43,464 bases of DNA, from assembly GCA_934645275.1 (NCBI GenBank), contig CAKUDW010000002.1, positions 1-43,464 of the forward strand, read 5' to 3'. The notes beneath the pieces are model-generated. The model did no database searches. It was not told where the DNA came from and saw only the letters and a program-made list of their open reading frames with translations. Shown here piece after piece: positions 1 to 8,273 of this stretch (position 1 is its first letter; every line of letters starts with the position of its first letter). This stretch comes from an uncultured Clostridia bacterium. GTDB taxonomy: Bacteria > Bacillota_A > Clostridia > Christensenellales > Aristaeellaceae. The translations under genes were made by a program, and so were the position numbers.

Positions 1-1497
1 CTGACTGGCCAGGATGCGCAGATGTGCACCCTGCGCGCCGATGGCGCGCGTCTCGAGCAGGTTTACCTGCGCGCGAAATACTGGTTCCGGGTTGGCACAG
101 CCGGTCGGCTCCAGCGCCGAAAGCATGCGCACCGTAGCTTCGGTAAAGGCCGAAATGGGTGCAGGCACATCGTATTCTGCAATGGGCAGCCACGCGCGCG
201 CCGGGATATACTCGTTTAAATACGCGTCCAGCCGCGCCCATAGCGCCTCAAAGTTTTCCAGCTTCAACGTCAGCCCCGCGGCCTGGCTGTGACCACCGAA
301 CTTTTCCAGCAGATCGTCTGCGTGGCAGAGCGTCTGATAAATGTCCACGCCTTCGATGCTGCGGCAGGAGCCGGTGAGCATGCCGTCGCCCTGTGAAAAC
401 ACGATCACCGGATAATGATACTTCTCCCGCAGGTGCGACGCCGTCAATCCAATCACGCCGGGATTCCATCCCTCGCCCTTTACCAGCAGGATGCGATGGG
501 CCGAAAAATCGAAATTCTCAAGCTGCCGCTCGGCCTGCGCGCGGATTTCCCTTTCCACCGTCTGCCGGCGAATATTTTCCTGCTCCAGCGCGTCGGCCTG
601 TGCAATGGCCAGAAATGCGTCCTGCTCAATCAGCAGCTCGAACGAACGCCGGGCCGAGCCCAGCCGTCCACCTGCATTCAGCCGCGGCGCGAGCCTGAAA
701 CCGACTCCCTGTGTGTCCAGCGTACCCGCTTCCACGCGCGCGCTCTCCATCAGCGCCTTCACGCCCGGGCGCGGTGCGGCATTGACGGCCTGAAGGCCCA
801 GATACACGATGGCGCGGTTCTCATCCTGAAGCGGCACCACATCCGCCACGGTGGCGATCGCCGCCAGATCGATCAGCGGCATGGCGGCTTCCTCCCCGCC
901 CATGGCCCATACCAGTTTCAGTGCAACGCCTGCGCCGCAGAGATAGCCGAAAGGATAATTATTCAGCAGCGGATTGACCACCGGACATTCGGGCAGCATT
1001 TCGCCCGGGCGATGATGATCCGTCACCACTGCCGCAAGCCCCAGCGATTTGGCCAGCTCGATCAAATCGTGCGAAGCGATGCCGCAATCCACCGTAACCA
1101 ACAACTTGCAGCGCTGCGCAATGGCGCGCACTGCCGCCTCATTCAGGCCATATCCTTCGTCGTGACGCGACGGCAGATAAACTTCCACATCCGCGCCCAG
1201 CGCGCTCAGATACAGATACATGATGGCGCTGGCGCACACGCCGTCCACATCGTAATCGCCGTAGACGCAGATGCGCTCGCCTGCATCCAGCGCGTGACGA
1301 ATGCATGAAATCGCCTCGGCCATGTCGTTTAAGCACATCGGGTCGCGAAGCTGCGCCGCGCAGGGATGCAAAAAGGCCTCGGCCTCTTCCGCCGAGCGCA
1401 CGCCGCGCTGAATCAGTAAGTGATGCAGCACCTCAGGCATGCCCTCCGGGCGCGGAAAATAGCCACGGTCACCGCCGCGCTGCACAAATTCAAGCAT
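1..1497 (-). CDS. recJ: Single-stranded-DNA-specific exonuclease RecJ (C-terminus beyond window)
   Basis: RecJ degrades single-stranded DNA 5' to 3' in recombination and repair. The 499 codons visible start at an ATG at 1497 with an upstream AGAAGGG and run off the left edge without a stop. DHH-superfamily motifs are intact: DYDVDG (residues 81-86), VDCGI (136-140), DHH (160-162), and the DHHA1 motif GGHSQAAG (401-408). Bacterial RecJ is usually 560 residues or more, so only the C-terminal OB-type part is missing. It is the last visible gene of the secD-secF-recJ unit, an order common in Clostridia. The 178-bp gap after secF holds a hairpin, so recJ may be partly uncoupled from secDF. Confidence 0.95.
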   Translation of the reverse strand, partial: MLEFVQRGGDRGYFPRPEGMPEVLHHLLIQRGVRSAEEAEAFLHPCAAQLRDPMCLNDMAEAISCIRHALDAGERICVYGDYDVDGVCASAIMYLYLSALGADVEVYLPSRHDEGYGLNEAAVRAIAQRCKLLVTVDCGIASHDLIELAKSLGLAAVVTDHHRPGEMLPECPVVNPLLNNYPFGYLCGAGVALKLVWAMGGEEAAMPLIDLAAIATVADVVPLQDENRAIVYLGLQAVNAAPRPGVKALMESARVEAGTLDTQGVGFRLAPRLNAGGRLGSARRSFELLIEQDAFLAIAQADALEQENIRRQTVEREIRAQAERQLENFDFSAHRILLVKGEGWNPGVIGLTASHLREKYHYPVIVFSQGDGMLTGSCRSIEGVDIYQTLCHADDLLEKFGGHSQAAGLTLKLENFEALWARLDAYLNEYIPARAWLPIAEYDVPAPISAFTEATVRMLSALEPTGCANPEPVFRAQVNLLETRAIGAQGAHLRILASQ

Positions 1498-1559
1498 GAA
1501 CGCTTCGCCCTTCTCTCTGGTAAAACTCTGAAGAATCAAACGCGGTACAGGAATCCCCG

Positions 1560-1640
1560 GGATTCGCACCGACTGGTCGCGCTTTCGCGCAAACGAACAG
1601 GCACGACGGCTATAACGCAAATCAGGAACCGGCTGCACAG
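1560..1640 (-). repeat. Diverged copy of the GCGTTATAGC intergenic repeat
   Basis: Read on the minus strand, this stretch contains GCCGGTTCC, TGCGTTATAGC, GTCG and GCGCGACCAG in the same order as the plus-strand repeat at 32258-32312. It lies between secF and recJ. The match is partial and was aligned by eye, so the limits are approximate. Confidence 0.4.
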
Positions 1641-1654
1641 GTCGATTCCTGATT
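1620..1654 (-). terminator. Hairpin after secF
   Basis: A 9-bp perfect inverted repeat (AATCAGGAA / TTCCTGATT, 1620-1628 and 1646-1654) lies just downstream of the secF stop. There is no real U-run, so it may be a weak terminator or an RNA-processing hairpin between secF and recJ. Confidence 0.35.
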
Positions 1655-1675
1655 CTTGAATATTACGCAGGCCTG

Positions 1676-3205
1676 TCAGGCCTTCCTGGTCGCCTGCTTC
1701 GCAGCGCGGCGATCCATCCACATGGCCCACACCTGACCGCTGAGCAGCATGGAAGAATAGCTGCCCGCCAGCATGCCCACAATCAGCGGGAACGCAAACT
1801 CACGGATGGCTTCCACACCGAAGATGTACAGCGTCACCAACGTAATCATTGTGGTAAGCGAGGTATTGATGGTGCGGCTGAGGGTAGTGGAAACGGAGGT
1901 TTCCACGATGTCCATGCGCGTGGCCTGAGACAGGCCCGGCTTCTTCGTATTCTCGCGAATGCGGTCAAAGATGATAATGGTATTATTAATGGAATAGCCC
2001 ACGATGGTCAGTATCGCGGCGATGAACGAGCTGTTCACCTGATATACGCCGCGGAAGAACACCATGAATGCGCACATAATCAGCACATCGTGTACCAGCG
2101 CCAGCAGCGCCGCCACGCCGGAGAACGGATCAAAGCGGATGGCGATGTAGACCAACATGCATGCAAAGGCAATCAGCAGCGCCTTGACCGCATTACCCAG
2201 CAGGTCGCGACCCGCAATCGCGCTCACGTGGTCGATAGATACGAAGCGGAAGTTCGGATACTTCGCCGTCATCTGCGTTTCCAGCAGGTCGCGCACGCGC
2301 GAAGCCTGGTCGTCGATCTTCACCAGCACGCGCAGGTCGTCGCCAGTTTCGACTGCTTCCGCAGCGTCGGTCGCTTCGGCATCGGTGGTATCGGCAACCG
2401 CGTCGTCCACACTGTCATCGGCCGCGTCCTCAGCGGGCTCGGCAGTCGCCTCGGCTTCTGCTTCTGCGGCGGCCTCAGCCTCGGCATCGTAGCGCATGGC
2501 AAATACGCTCTCCAGCGCGTATTTGTCCTCAAGCGCGGCCTGAAGCGCGTCGGTCACGGCCTGCGCGTCAAACTCTTCGCCCACGGTGAATTCAGCCATG
2601 TAGCCGCCCGCGTAGGACGCGTCCAGGCTCTTATTCACAATCACGGAATTTGTCAGCTCGCGATAATCGGCTTCAGTCGCCGCGGGCAGCGCGGCCTTGA
2701 CTGCGTCGGCAACGGCCTGCTCAAGGCCTTGCGTCTCATCCACCAACTTCAGGCGGATCTGCAAATCGGTCATGCCGTCGGCCTCGATGCCGGACTTATC
2801 CATATCGAGCAGTGGCGCCGCAGCTTCGGTCTCGACAGGCTCGACGGTCGCTTCAGCCTCTACCTCAGCGTCGCCATGATCATGGCCGTCGTCGGCGCTG
2901 TGCGCCTCGGCCGGCGCTTCGGTAGCGACGGGCGCCTCGGCCAACTGCCGCTGCAATTCGATAGACGCATCCGAAGGCGCAGCCTTGGTAATCTGGCTGC
3001 CCTCGTAGCCGGCGCTGTTCAGGATGGTTTCAACATCGCGTACGTCAAAATCTTCGCCGACGGAATAGTTCAGCAGGGAGCCGCCGGTGAAATCAATGCC
3101 CAGATTCATGCCCACGCCGCAAATTTGCATAATCAGCGCCGCGACGATCAGCACGCCGGAAATGCACAGGAAGAGGCGCGTATGGCCGGTGAAAGTTTTC
3201 TTCAT
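1676..3205 (-). CDS. secF: Protein translocase subunit SecF with enlarged periplasmic domain
   Basis: SecF works with SecD as a proton-driven membrane pump that helps pull preproteins through SecYEG. At 509 residues it is far longer than the usual ~300. An N-terminal TM segment is followed by the D1-type motif GIDFTGG. A periplasmic region of about 300 residues comes next, then the usual five-TM block with the motif SINNTIIIFDRIREN. The periplasmic part looks like two P1 domains in tandem (VGEDFD...DLQIRL and VGEEFD...DLRVLV). Each carries an Ala/Glu/Asp-rich low-complexity insertion at the equivalent place (about residues 90-135 and 240-295). GGGAGGG precedes the ATG. It lies 17 bp downstream of secD. 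The assignment is sure; the duplication is my reading of the sequence. Confidence 0.95.
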   Translation of the reverse strand: MKKTFTGHTRLFLCISGVLIVAALIMQICGVGMNLGIDFTGGSLLNYSVGEDFDVRDVETILNSAGYEGSQITKAAPSDASIELQRQLAEAPVATEAPAEAHSADDGHDHGDAEVEAEATVEPVETEAAAPLLDMDKSGIEADGMTDLQIRLKLVDETQGLEQAVADAVKAALPAATEADYRELTNSVIVNKSLDASYAGGYMAEFTVGEEFDAQAVTDALQAALEDKYALESVFAMRYDAEAEAAAEAEAEATAEPAEDAADDSVDDAVADTTDAEATDAAEAVETGDDLRVLVKIDDQASRVRDLLETQMTAKYPNFRFVSIDHVSAIAGRDLLGNAVKALLIAFACMLVYIAIRFDPFSGVAALLALVHDVLIMCAFMVFFRGVYQVNSSFIAAILTIVGYSINNTIIIFDRIRENTKKPGLSQATRMDIVETSVSTTLSRTINTSLTTMITLVTLYIFGVEAIREFAFPLIVGMLAGSYSSMLLSGQVWAMWMDRRAAKQATRKA

Positions 3206-3222
3206 TGCTTATGCCCTCCCAC

Positions 3223-4476
3223 TTATCGCGTATAGGCGCTCGTCTTGCGGATGTCCAGCCGGCAGATCAGCTTCAGCAGCCAGCGCGTCACGACTACCGC
3301 CGTAAACAGCGACGCCAGCACGGAGATCAGCAGCGTGGTCGCGAAGCCCTTGATCGTGCCAGTGCCGAAGATCAGCAGCACGACGGCGGCAATCAGCGTG
3401 GTGATGTTGGAGTCGGCCACGGCGCGTCCGGCATTTTTGAAGCCGAAGCGCACGGCGTTTTCAGGCGTGCGGCCATCCTTGAGCTCCTCGCGGAAACGCT
3501 CGAAGATGACGACGTTCGCATCTACCGCCATGCCAATGCCCAGCAGGATACCGGCGATGCCCTGCAGCGTGAGCTGCACGCCGATGATGGCCATCACATA
3601 GAACACAATCAGCACGTAAATCAACAGCGCCAGATCCGCGGCTACGCCCGGCAGACGATACATAATCAGCATGAACAGCAGCACCGCCGCCAGACCAATT
3701 ACGCCCGCCAGTACAGCGCCGTCCACGGCCTTGATGCCCAGCGTCGCCGAAATGGCGCGCGTTTCAACTTCTTCAATATCCAGCGGCAGCGCGCCCGACT
3801 GGATCAGCATGGCCAGATTATTGGCCCACTGCACGGATTCATCGGTGGTAGAATTTCCACTGCTGGTAATTACGCCCGTGCCGCCGGAAATGACCTCGTT
3901 CACCGTGGGGGCAGAAATCAGCTCGTCATCCAGATAGATGGAGATGGCCTGACCCTTGAATTCGCGAGTCGCATCCTCGAAGGCCTTGGCCGCGGTCTTG
4001 TTCAGCGTAAAGGCGACGCCCGCCTCGGTGCTGCTCTCATCGATCCACTGACTGGCGGCGCGCTCAATATCCTTGCCCTCGAACACCACGTTGCCATTGG
4101 GGTCGCGGAATTCAAGGTGCGCAGGCGTACCGATAATTCTTGCCACTTCCTCAGGGTCGTCCACGTCCGGAATTTCCACCAGAATGCGATCCGTACCCTG
4201 CACGGCCACGGTCGCCTCCGTGAAGCCCGCGCTCGTTAAACGATTGCGCAGCGCCGAAACCGTACCCTCCAGCAGCGAAGAATAGCCTTCCACGTCGGTA
4301 TCGGTTACGACGTACTCGGTAGAAACGCCGCCGCGTAGATCCAGGCCCAAGCTGATGGCGCTGGCCACGGGCTTGAGCCGGTACTTGCCGATCTGCAGGC
4401 CGTTGAGCGCCAGAAACGCCACCACCACAATCAGCAGCGTGACGATTCCAAGTTTGATGATGCTCTTGACTTTCAT
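3223..4476 (-). CDS. secD: Protein translocase subunit SecD
   Basis: SecD is the larger partner of SecF in post-translational export. Its 417 residues show one N-terminal TM segment, the motif LGLDLRGG near residue 45, a periplasmic P1/head region, and then five TM segments holding GMAVDANVVIFERFREE. It is on the short side for SecD, as in many Clostridia. The ATG is preceded by AGGGAGGAAAC. A seven-codon mini-ORF (4477-4497) ends in a TGA directly abutting the secD ATG. A consensus-like promoter lies at 4550-4578. secD, secF and recJ are read in that order. Confidence 0.96.
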   Translation of the reverse strand: MKVKSIIKLGIVTLLIVVVAFLALNGLQIGKYRLKPVASAISLGLDLRGGVSTEYVVTDTDVEGYSSLLEGTVSALRNRLTSAGFTEATVAVQGTDRILVEIPDVDDPEEVARIIGTPAHLEFRDPNGNVVFEGKDIERAASQWIDESSTEAGVAFTLNKTAAKAFEDATREFKGQAISIYLDDELISAPTVNEVISGGTGVITSSGNSTTDESVQWANNLAMLIQSGALPLDIEEVETRAISATLGIKAVDGAVLAGVIGLAAVLLFMLIMYRLPGVAADLALLIYVLIVFYVMAIIGVQLTLQGIAGILLGIGMAVDANVVIFERFREELKDGRTPENAVRFGFKNAGRAVADSNITTLIAAVVLLIFGTGTIKGFATTLLISVLASLFTAVVVTRWLLKLICRLDIRKTSAYTR

Positions 4477-4549
4477 TCAGTTTCCTCCCTGCATCATGCC
4501 GCCGGAGGACCTCCGTAGCGGCTGAATTTGCATACGTCTATAAATAAAT

Positions 4550-4578
4550 ATTATACCGTTTTTTTATTTAATCGTCAA
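4550..4578 (-). promoter_or_regulatory. Predicted sigma-A promoter of secD-secF-recJ
   Basis: On the minus strand TTGACG (4578-4573) and TATAAT (4555-4550) are separated by exactly 17 bp that are A/T-rich. The secD ATG lies about 73 nt downstream of the -10 box. Confidence 0.8.
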
Positions 4579-4596
4579 GCGTTCAAAGGCGTGCTT

Positions 4597-4959
4597 TTAG
4601 CGCCGTTTGGCCACGACAGCGCACACAAAATTGATGCTCAGCGCTGTCAGCAGCGCATACGCAAGGCCGGGCGCATATCCAAGGCCCTGCGTGTAATTCG
4701 CGCACAGGTAAATCAATCCCACGTCGATCACCGTGCCGGAAAGGCCCAGTGTGAGGCAGCCTAGCGGCGCGGCTAACAGCCGCAGCACGGGCCTCAAGAT
4801 CAGCTGTGCCAGTCCCAGCAGCGCGCCCATGCGCAGAAGCGGCAGCCAGTCTCGCCAGTCGGCGGTAACCGGCCGGTACATGATATAATATATTGTAGGT
4901 ACTGCCAGCACACAAGTTAAAAATACCGCCAATGCGCGCGGCGGACCGATTCTGTTCAT
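4597..4959 (-). CDS. Small membrane protein, phage-holin-4 / YvlD family
   Basis: This 120-residue protein has four predicted TM segments. It matches the PF04020 type (YvlD-like, 'phage holin family 4_2'), with the characteristic stretch RPVLRLLAAPLGCLTLGLSG in its middle. Members are inner-membrane proteins of unknown role, often induced by envelope stress; the holin name comes from similarity only. I chose the ATG at 4959 because GGGAGGA stands just before it. Its ATGA overlaps the stop of the pseudouridine synthase gene, so the two are translationally coupled. An upstream in-frame ATG at 5034 lies inside that gene and lacks a good RBS. Confidence 0.8.
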   Translation of the reverse strand: MNRIGPPRALAVFLTCVLAVPTIYYIMYRPVTADWRDWLPLLRMGALLGLAQLILRPVLRLLAAPLGCLTLGLSGTVIDVGLIYLCANYTQGLGYAPGLAYALLTALSINFVCAVVAKRR

Positions 4960-5681
4960 GACTGTTCCTCCCGTTGCAGTTGAGTAATTTCCGAACTGAA
5001 TGCGCGCCACACGCCTGCGTCGGGCGGCGGGCACGACAGGGCAATGCTGTCATGGCGCGTGGGATGCTCAATCCTGAGCGCCCAGGCCCAGAGCGCGATC
5101 TGTCGCCCGGGCACGCCGTGACCATAGCGCATGTCGCCCCAGAGTGGATAGCCGGCGTGCGCATGCTGCACGCGAATTTGATGGCTGCGGCCGGTAAAGA
5201 GCCGCACCTGCGCGAGCGTCAGCCCCTCCCGCACGGCGACGGGGCTGCTGATGAGCCGCGCCTCCTTCGCGCCGGGCACGTTTGCCGAAGCGATGCGCAC
5301 ATTGCCGGTTCGGCCATCCTTAATCAGGTAATCCCGCATCGGCGTTTCCTTCGGCATCTCGCCCTCGAGCACGGCCAGATAGCGCCGGTCCTGCGCGTGA
5401 GTGCGAAAGCTCTCGCTCAGCCGCGCAGCGGCCTTGGAAGTGCGTGCAAACACCATCACCCCGCCGACGGGCCTGTCGAGCCGATGCACCAATCCCAGAT
5501 AGACTGCACCGGGCTTATTGAACTTTTCACGAATATATTCCTTCAACAGGCTCAGCAAATCCGAATCGCCCGAGCTGTCTGCCTGCGAGGGCAGGTTCGG
5601 CGGCTTCACCACCGCCAGCAGGTGATTATCCAGATACAATATGGGAATTTCAAAGCCGCAACGGCGAATCGTTTCCAGCAT
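4956..5681 (-). CDS. RluA-family RNA pseudouridine synthase
   Basis: The protein converts specific uridines in rRNA or tRNA to pseudouridine. It carries the RluA-family catalytic motif HRLDRPVGG, the N-terminal LDNHLLAVVKPPNLP strand-loop and the C-terminal GRSHQIRVQHAHAGYPLWGD. At about 241 residues it lacks an S4 domain, like short RluA/YlyB-type enzymes; the target site cannot be read from the sequence. GGGGGGAG lies directly against the first possible ATG (5687) and 6 nt before the second (5681), so I chose 5681. It is followed with an ATGA overlap by the YvlD-like gene and has its own promoter at 5718-5746. Confidence 0.9.
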   Translation of the reverse strand: MLETIRRCGFEIPILYLDNHLLAVVKPPNLPSQADSSGDSDLLSLLKEYIREKFNKPGAVYLGLVHRLDRPVGGVMVFARTSKAAARLSESFRTHAQDRRYLAVLEGEMPKETPMRDYLIKDGRTGNVRIASANVPGAKEARLISSPVAVREGLTLAQVRLFTGRSHQIRVQHAHAGYPLWGDMRYGHGVPGRQIALWAWALRIEHPTRHDSIALSCPPPDAGVWRAFSSEITQLQREEQS

Positions 5682-5717
5682 GGTCATCTCCCCCCTCAGG
5701 CGATGTTTTTACGCTTC

Positions 5718-5746
5718 ATTATCCTCTGAATGCGCCGCGCTGTCAA
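5718..5746 (-). promoter_or_regulatory. Predicted sigma-A promoter of the pseudouridine synthase operon
   Basis: On the minus strand TTGACA (5746-5741), a 17-bp spacer and GATAAT (5723-5718). It diverges from the plus-strand promoter at 5808-5836. Confidence 0.75.
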
Positions 5747-5807
5747 GCAAAGATGGTTGCGCCATATTAAATTTGCCGTTTTCGCCCCAGATTTATGCCT
5801 GAAAGGC

Positions 5808-5836
5808 TTTACGAACAGGCGGATTTATTCTATAAT
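5808..5836 (+). promoter_or_regulatory. Predicted promoter of the anti-sigma/sigma operon
   Basis: TTTACG (5808-5813), 17-bp spacer, TATAAT (5831-5836), then a leader of about 60 nt to the ATG at 5900. It looks like a housekeeping promoter, not an autoregulated alternative-sigma one. Confidence 0.65.
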
Positions 5837-5899
5837 AAATAATGGTATTTTAGGAGAAGTATTCGCCATTTTTACCGGTTGAAGGGGAGGAACGGGCGC

Positions 5900-6292
5900 A
5901 TGCGTGAAGTATTGCTGAAGGAAGCTGTGGAACTGAAGCTGCCCGCGCAGCGCGGCATGATGCTCGTAATCCGGCTGACCACGGCGGGCGTAATCGCCCG
6001 CGCAGGATTAGGCGTGGATCGGATGGACGATGTGAAGATGGCAGTGGAGGAGGCGTGCAGCTGCCTGATGGGCGGCGGCGCGCCGGGCGCGCTGCGCATC
6101 AGCTTCCGCGACGCGGGCGACCGTCTGCTCATTCAGGTACGCGGCGACGATGGTTTTGCCGCGCAACCCGCGGCGGTAGACGAATTGACGGTGGTACAAT
6201 GCATTCTGGAATCGCTGGTGGACGGCGTGGAAATTCAGATGCAGGACGGAGCTGTGCGCGGCGTGGCGCTCTGCGTCGCACTGGAGGCGTAG
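5900..6292 (+). CDS. RsbW-like anti-sigma factor, ATP site degenerate
   Basis: This 130-residue protein has the GHKL/HATPase_c_2 fold of RsbW/SpoIIAB anti-sigma kinases. The N-terminal half (LKLPAQ...VIRLTTAGVIAR, then DDVKMAVEEAC) lines up closely with RsbW. The N-box that normally reads EACTNAV is EACSCLM here, so the Mg-binding Asn is gone, and the glycine-rich G-box (GGLGL type) is not visible. It sits 7 bp upstream of a SigB/F-type sigma gene, which supports an anti-sigma role by binding. Kinase activity looks lost, and no RsbV-like antagonist gene is in the window. The start is ATG 5900, with AAGGGGAGG 9 nt upstream. Confidence 0.75.
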   Translation: MREVLLKEAVELKLPAQRGMMLVIRLTTAGVIARAGLGVDRMDDVKMAVEEACSCLMGGGAPGALRISFRDAGDRLLIQVRGDDGFAAQPAAVDELTVVQCILESLVDGVEIQMQDGAVRGVALCVALEA

Positions 6293-6299
6293 CGCGAAG

Positions 6300-7064
6300 A
6301 TGCCGGCATACAATCGCATGAAGCTCTCGCCCGGCGAAACCCTGCGCCTGATCGCCCGCTACCATAGCTCGGGCGACATGGCCGCACGCGACGCCGTGGC
6401 GGAGGCCTATCTCTACATTGCGGAAATCATTGCGCGGCGCTTTTCGGGCCGCGGCGTGGATTACGACGATCTGTACCAGGTGGCGGCGCTTGCGCTGGTG
6501 CGGGCGCTGGATCGCTTCGACCCGGCGCGCGGCGTGCAATTTGACAGCTATGCTACGCCCGCGATGGTGGGCGAGGTGCGCAACTACTTCCGCGATAAAT
6601 CGCAACTGATCCGAGCTCCGCGCGGCAGTGCGGAGGCACTCAGGCGCGTCTCACGGCTGACCGGCGAACTTACGCAATCGCTTGGCCGCTCGCCGCGAAT
6701 CGACGAGCTGGCCGAAGCTGCGGGAATGAATGAGGACGAAGTGCTGGAATTACTGGAAATGTCCGCGCCGCCAGTTTCGCTGAACCAGACCCCTGAGGAA
6801 GATGAAACGGCCGACTTGCTCAACCTGTTCGGCGCAGAGGAAACGGGCTTTTCGGCCTTTGAAACCCGCGACATGTTCGCCCGTGCGCTGGCAAAGCTCA
6901 GTGAGCGCGAGCAGCAGGTGGTACGGCTGCGCTTTTTTGAAAATCTGTCCCAGCGGGAAGCCGCCGAGCGGCTGAATATTTCGCAAATGACCGTCTCGCG
7001 CGCGGAAAAGAGCGCGCTTAAAGCGCTTCGAGCGCTGATATCCGATGAAAGGCAAGATGGGTGA
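6300..7064 (+). CDS. SigB/SigF/SigG-family RNA polymerase sigma factor
   Basis: A group-3 sigma factor of 254 residues. Region 2 is clear (DYDDLYQVAALALVRALDRF, then FDSYATPAMVGEVRNYFRD). Region 3 (LGRSPRIDELAEAAG) and region 4 with its helix-turn-helix (LSEREQQVVRLRFF, then SQREAAERLNISQMTVSR) follow. Such factors direct RNA polymerase to stress or sporulation promoters and are held by an RsbW-type partner, which is encoded immediately upstream. GGAGG stands 12 nt before ATG 6300; a second ATG at 6318 is possible. Which regulon it serves, and whether it is a SigB or a sporulation sigma, cannot be decided here. Confidence 0.9.
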   Translation: MPAYNRMKLSPGETLRLIARYHSSGDMAARDAVAEAYLYIAEIIARRFSGRGVDYDDLYQVAALALVRALDRFDPARGVQFDSYATPAMVGEVRNYFRDKSQLIRAPRGSAEALRRVSRLTGELTQSLGRSPRIDELAEAAGMNEDEVLELLEMSAPPVSLNQTPEEDETADLLNLFGAEETGFSAFETRDMFARALAKLSEREQQVVRLRFFENLSQREAAERLNISQMTVSRAEKSALKALRALISDERQDG

Positions 7065-7073
7065 GAAACTGAT

Positions 7074-8273
7074 ATGAAATGGATTGCGAGCGCCGCATTC
7101 GGCATGGAAGGCATGACCGGGCGGGATCTGAAGCGCCTGGGCGCGAAAAACGTGCAGGTCATGGACGTAGGCGGCGCGATGTTCGAAGGCGGCTTTGAGG
7201 ACGCCTTCCGCGCCAATCTCTGGCTGCGCTCCTGCGACCGCATCATGCTGGTGATGGGACAATTCGAGGCTCACAGCTTTGAAGAGCTGTTTCAGGGCGT
7301 AAAGGGTATCGACTGGGCGCAGCTTTTGCCGGAGGACGCACGCTTCCCCATTCGCGCCAAGTGTGTCAAATCTCAGCTGATGAGCCCGTCGGACGTGCAG
7401 AAAATCGCCAAGCGCGCCATGGTGGAGCGAATGAAGACCGCCTATGGCCGCGGCTGGTTCGACGAAACGGGCGCGCTGTTTCAAATTGACATTTCCATTC
7501 GCGAAGACATGGTAACCGTGTGTGTGGACGCTTCGGGTGAAGCGCTTTCGCGGCGCGGCTATCGCACCTGGAACGGCGAAGCGCCCATTCGCGAAACGCT
7601 GGCCGCAGCGCTGATTCTGCAGAGCGGCTGGCATCCCTGGCAGCCGCTGTACGACCCCTGCTGCGGCACGGGTACGCTGCTGGTGGAGGCAGCGTTCATT
7701 GCGCTGGGGCGTGCGCCGGGACTCACGCGTGATTTCGCGATGGAGGCCTGGCCCTGCGTGCCCCACGAGGCGCTGCGCCAGATTCGCACCGAAGCCAAGC
7801 TGCGCTATGAAGAAGGTTCGAAGCGCGAAATCCGCATTGCAGGCTCCGATATCAACCCGGAGGCCATTGAGCTGGCACGCCGCCACGTGAAGCAGGCGGG
7901 ACTGGCCGGACGCATCAATCTGGAAGTAAAGGACCTGCGCGATGTGACGCTTACGGGCGAACCGGGTGTGTTCGTGGCCAACCCGCCCTACGGTGAACGC
8001 CTGGACAACATTCGTGCGGCTCACGTCGTAGCGCGTCAGCTGGGCAAGCTGCAGGAGCGCAATCCGGGCTGGACGCTGTGTGCATTCTCCGCGGACATGG
8101 GCTTTGAGCGCGAGTACGGCCGCCGAGCCACGCGCCGTCGCCGCTACTACAACGGCCGCATCGAATGCGAATACCATATTTTCGAACCGGGCCTGCCGGA
8201 CGCCAGCGCTGAATGGGCACATGGACGCCGCCCGAACAACCATCGAAACGGGACGCGAGGTGAAAAGAAATGA
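7074..8273 (+). CDS. THUMP-domain class I SAM-dependent rRNA methyltransferase (RlmL/YpsC-like)
   Basis: The 399-residue protein has an N-terminal ferredoxin-like/THUMP RNA-binding part (about 1-160) and a C-terminal Rossmann methyltransferase. SAM motif I is DPCCGTGTLLVEAA and the N6/N2-methylase motif is NPPYGERL. This is the YpsC/RlmL-N family, which in Bacillota methylates guanine N2 in 23S rRNA; the exact site is inferred from family only. The start is ATG 7074, 9 nt after the sigma-factor stop, with a GGTGAG RBS. Its stop overlaps the next start as ATGA, coupling it to the GH127-like gene. Confidence 0.9.
   Translation: MKWIASAAFGMEGMTGRDLKRLGAKNVQVMDVGGAMFEGGFEDAFRANLWLRSCDRIMLVMGQFEAHSFEELFQGVKGIDWAQLLPEDARFPIRAKCVKSQLMSPSDVQKIAKRAMVERMKTAYGRGWFDETGALFQIDISIREDMVTVCVDASGEALSRRGYRTWNGEAPIRETLAAALILQSGWHPWQPLYDPCCGTGTLLVEAAFIALGRAPGLTRDFAMEAWPCVPHEALRQIRTEAKLRYEEGSKREIRIAGSDINPEAIELARRHVKQAGLAGRINLEVKDLRDVTLTGEPGVFVANPPYGERLDNIRAAHVVARQLGKLQERNPGWTLCAFSADMGFEREYGRRATRRRRYYNGRIECEYHIFEPGLPDASAEWAHGRRPNNHRNGTRGEKK

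Noticed and set aside
2090..4239. Long plus-strand open frames opposite secF and secD
   Set aside because: They mirror the codon pattern of the GC-rich genes on the other strand, encode His/Arg/Gln-rich nonsense and lack ribosome binding sites; secD and secF are certain.
4597..4959. Prophage remnant suggested by a 'holin' family protein
   Set aside because: The YvlD/PF04020 family is chromosomal and widespread; no other phage gene is nearby.
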